28,492 nucleotides of DNA. Origin: Andalucia godoyi (taxonomy: Eukaryota; Discoba; Jakobea; Jakobida; Andaluciidae). Each line of letters begins with the position of its first letter. The first letter of the stretch is position 1. This document shows, piece after piece, positions 27,337-28,492 of this stretch. Position numbers and translations under genes: made by a program. Below the pieces are notes generated by a model. That model was given only the letters and a program-made list of their open reading frames with translations, had not been told where the DNA came from and searched no databases. Location of the stretch: NCBI GenBank assembly GCA_009859145.1, contig VRVR01000019.1, forward strand, positions 1-28,492. The letters are read 5' to 3'.

Positions 27337-28109
27337 TCACGAAGAAGTCTGTTGTTTTGAACGCTGTACCGAAGAAAAGTTCGTCCATGCAATGGGATTC
27401 GGATAGACAGAATGAGGAAATACTGGAAATTGGTTTTTCCTTCCCCATCTCTTTGCACAGCGTAAACTCAACACACAGACACCTCCAGTCACGCTGCATC
27501 CAATCATCATTCCGATCCCACCAGCATATATATATGTCTCGAGAAAAGAGTGTTGGGCATCCGACGAGCATGGATCACAGGTTACTGGGCACAACGGACA
27601 GGACCTGCACGAGTTCGTTTGCACACATTCAGTTCGTGTGATGTTCACAAAAATTGTTTAATTTGGACAGCTGTTGGATGATTCCAGCGCCTCGATGAGG
27701 CATGGAGAGCAGTTTGCTTCCAAAAACCATACAAAGTGGTGTTCACAAAGACTGTCCTATTTTGGCATGGAAGCGAACTTGCATTAAGAGCAGAACTCTC
27801 ATCAGTTGAGCAAATCGGCTCATTCAAACATTTCACATCCGACCGTACTAGGGAGATGTTGAACACCTTTGTGCTGATATCGTCTTCCGCTATCACGGTG
27901 ACCTTGAATTCCGTATCCACATTCTCAATCAATGAGAAGTTCAGATTGTACGGGTCCGAGAATACAGATATTCCGTTGATTTGAACGACTCCATAACGTG
28001 CGAGAGGAATGGCGGTAATGGTAACAGATCGCACATCTTTATTGGAATACCAACTGCGACAAAAGGTTTGCTCGCTACCCGTGGAATGCGAAACGTGCAT
28101 TTCCAACAT
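27337..28109 (-). pseudogene. Broken cadherin-like type I membrane protein
   Basis: The minus strand encodes a cadherin-like beta-sandwich repeat (VRSVTITAIPL; VVQINGISV; FKVTVIAEDD; KVFNISLVRSD), then a Cys-containing stretch with N-glycosylation-type sites (NAS, NRT, NTT). The frame is lost at a run of five A on the + strand (27649-27653). It resumes in another frame as NITRTECVQTNSCRSC, CPLCPVTCDPC, a membrane helix (IYAGGIGMMIGCSVTGGVC) and a basic stop-transfer RCAKRWGRK. The order is that of a receptor: extracellular beta-sandwich, Cys-rich stalk, one helix, cytoplasmic tail. The homopolymer could equally be a sequencing error, in which case the gene may be intact here. The N-terminal part is missing: TGATGA at 28146-28151 lies upstream in the same frame. 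Confidence 0.6.
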
Positions 28110-28148
28110 GGATTCGCGAGGATACTCTTGCTCCTCAAAGAAGAATCA

Positions 28149-28492
28149 TCACTCCCTTGTTTCGTGTTTGCCTGTGAGCATCGCTTCCATCTCCAGTGGA
28201 ATGCGCAACGACCCAAGGCAAAGCCGCAACACAGTAAAGAAAATGCAAGCAGCGATGAATCCGGTACTCAAAACAACACACGCAAACCACAAATTGGAGA
28301 ATGCGAAAAAGACACCAACCAACAAAGAAAGGAGAGAGGACACTCCATGCATGCTCACCACACAAGTCGCATCGTCCAGCAGCAGTTTCTTGCGCGTCAG
28401 TCGCGCCACTCCCAGAAATCCTAGGCAACCAACCAGAGATGCCAGAAGCCCGTAACCCACAGGAATAACATCCACTATTGAATAAAAATGCC
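28149..28492 (-). CDS. C-terminal part of a multi-pass membrane protein, runs off the window
   Basis: The frame is open from the window edge to a TGA at 28149. It contains at least three hydrophobic helices (VGYGLLASLVGCLGFLGVA; SLLSLLVGVFFAFSNLWFAC; LSTGFIAACIFFTVLRLCLG), ending with a short polar tail (EAMLTGKHETRE). There is no ATG near the edge, so the start lies beyond the window. It could be the C-terminus of a receptor-like protein of the kind whose fragments lie nearby; no family is recognised. It precedes the cadherin-like fragment on the same strand, in the same frame after two consecutive TGA codons, which is probably chance. Confidence 0.6.
   Translation of the reverse strand, partial: HFYSIVDVIPVGYGLLASLVGCLGFLGVARLTRKKLLLDDATCVVSMHGVSSLLSLLVGVFFAFSNLWFACVVLSTGFIAACIFFTVLRLCLGSLRIPLEMEAMLTGKHETRE

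Noticed and set aside
26954-27571. 205-codon minus-strand open frame
   Set aside because: Overlaps the membrane helix of the cadherin-like fragment in a different frame; may contain its cytoplasmic tail but not supportable as a separate gene.
1-28492. tRNA, rRNA, transposase or reverse transcriptase, CRISPR
   Set aside because: Looked for on both strands by motif; nothing convincing.

Overview
This is a eukaryotic chromosome end. The first ~185 bases are a telomere of CCCTAA units (TTAGGG on the other strand), and a dense subtelomeric gene set starts directly inside it. Encoded families (NFX1-type helicase, CbxX-type AAA+, SLIP-GC/dynamin-like GTPase, KEN-domain kinase, ROCO GTPase, PH domain, GCC2/GCC3 and cadherin-like extracellular repeats, multi-pass membrane proteins), together with short introns, suggest a microbial eukaryote (protist). 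I cannot place it in a lineage from the sequence alone.

Layout: 1-185 telomere. 188-5074 (+) the truncated 3' part of a very large SF1 helicase / NFX1 zinc finger / triple AAA+ protein, cut at its 5' end by the telomere. 5121-6521 (+) an adenosine-deaminase-fold protein with all its metal and catalytic motifs. 6578-10468 (-) a dynamin/SLIP-GC-like GTPase fused to a trypsin-like protease. 10948-13161 (+) a CCCH-finger / kinase / KEN-RNase protein related to IRE1 and RNase L, with an in-frame TAG inside the zinc finger. 14136-15131 (+) and 15587-16990 (-) a tail-to-tail inverted pair of multi-pass membrane paralogues, the + copy decayed. 17410-18771 decayed membrane and GCC2/GCC3 receptor fragments facing each other. 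18790-22572 (-) a ROCO-like GTPase. About 22904-26963 (+) a spliced PH-domain protein. 27337-28492 (-) a broken cadherin-like type I membrane protein and the C-terminal end of a multi-pass membrane protein that runs off the window.

Two points tie the region together. First, the C-terminal ~110 residues of the ROCO protein and the N-terminal ~110 residues of its divergent neighbour are clearly homologous, so the two proteins share an adaptor-like domain I do not recognise. Second, several intact genes belong to families or architectures that in other organisms are linked to nucleic-acid sensing or innate immunity (NFX1/ZNFX1-type helicase, RNase L-like KEN nuclease, SLIP-GC/dynamin GTPase, protease fusion, ROCO, adenosine deaminase next to AAA+). 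An immune-like subtelomeric island is an inference, not something the sequence proves. Receptor-like genes in the same region are visibly decaying (stops, frameshifts, deletions), as expected for fast birth-and-death near a telomere.

Introns appear few and very short (about 26-60 nt). The clearest is at 24923-24970, with a CTAAC branch-site-like motif and pyrimidine-rich CAG end. No tRNA, rRNA, transposon or CRISPR was seen.
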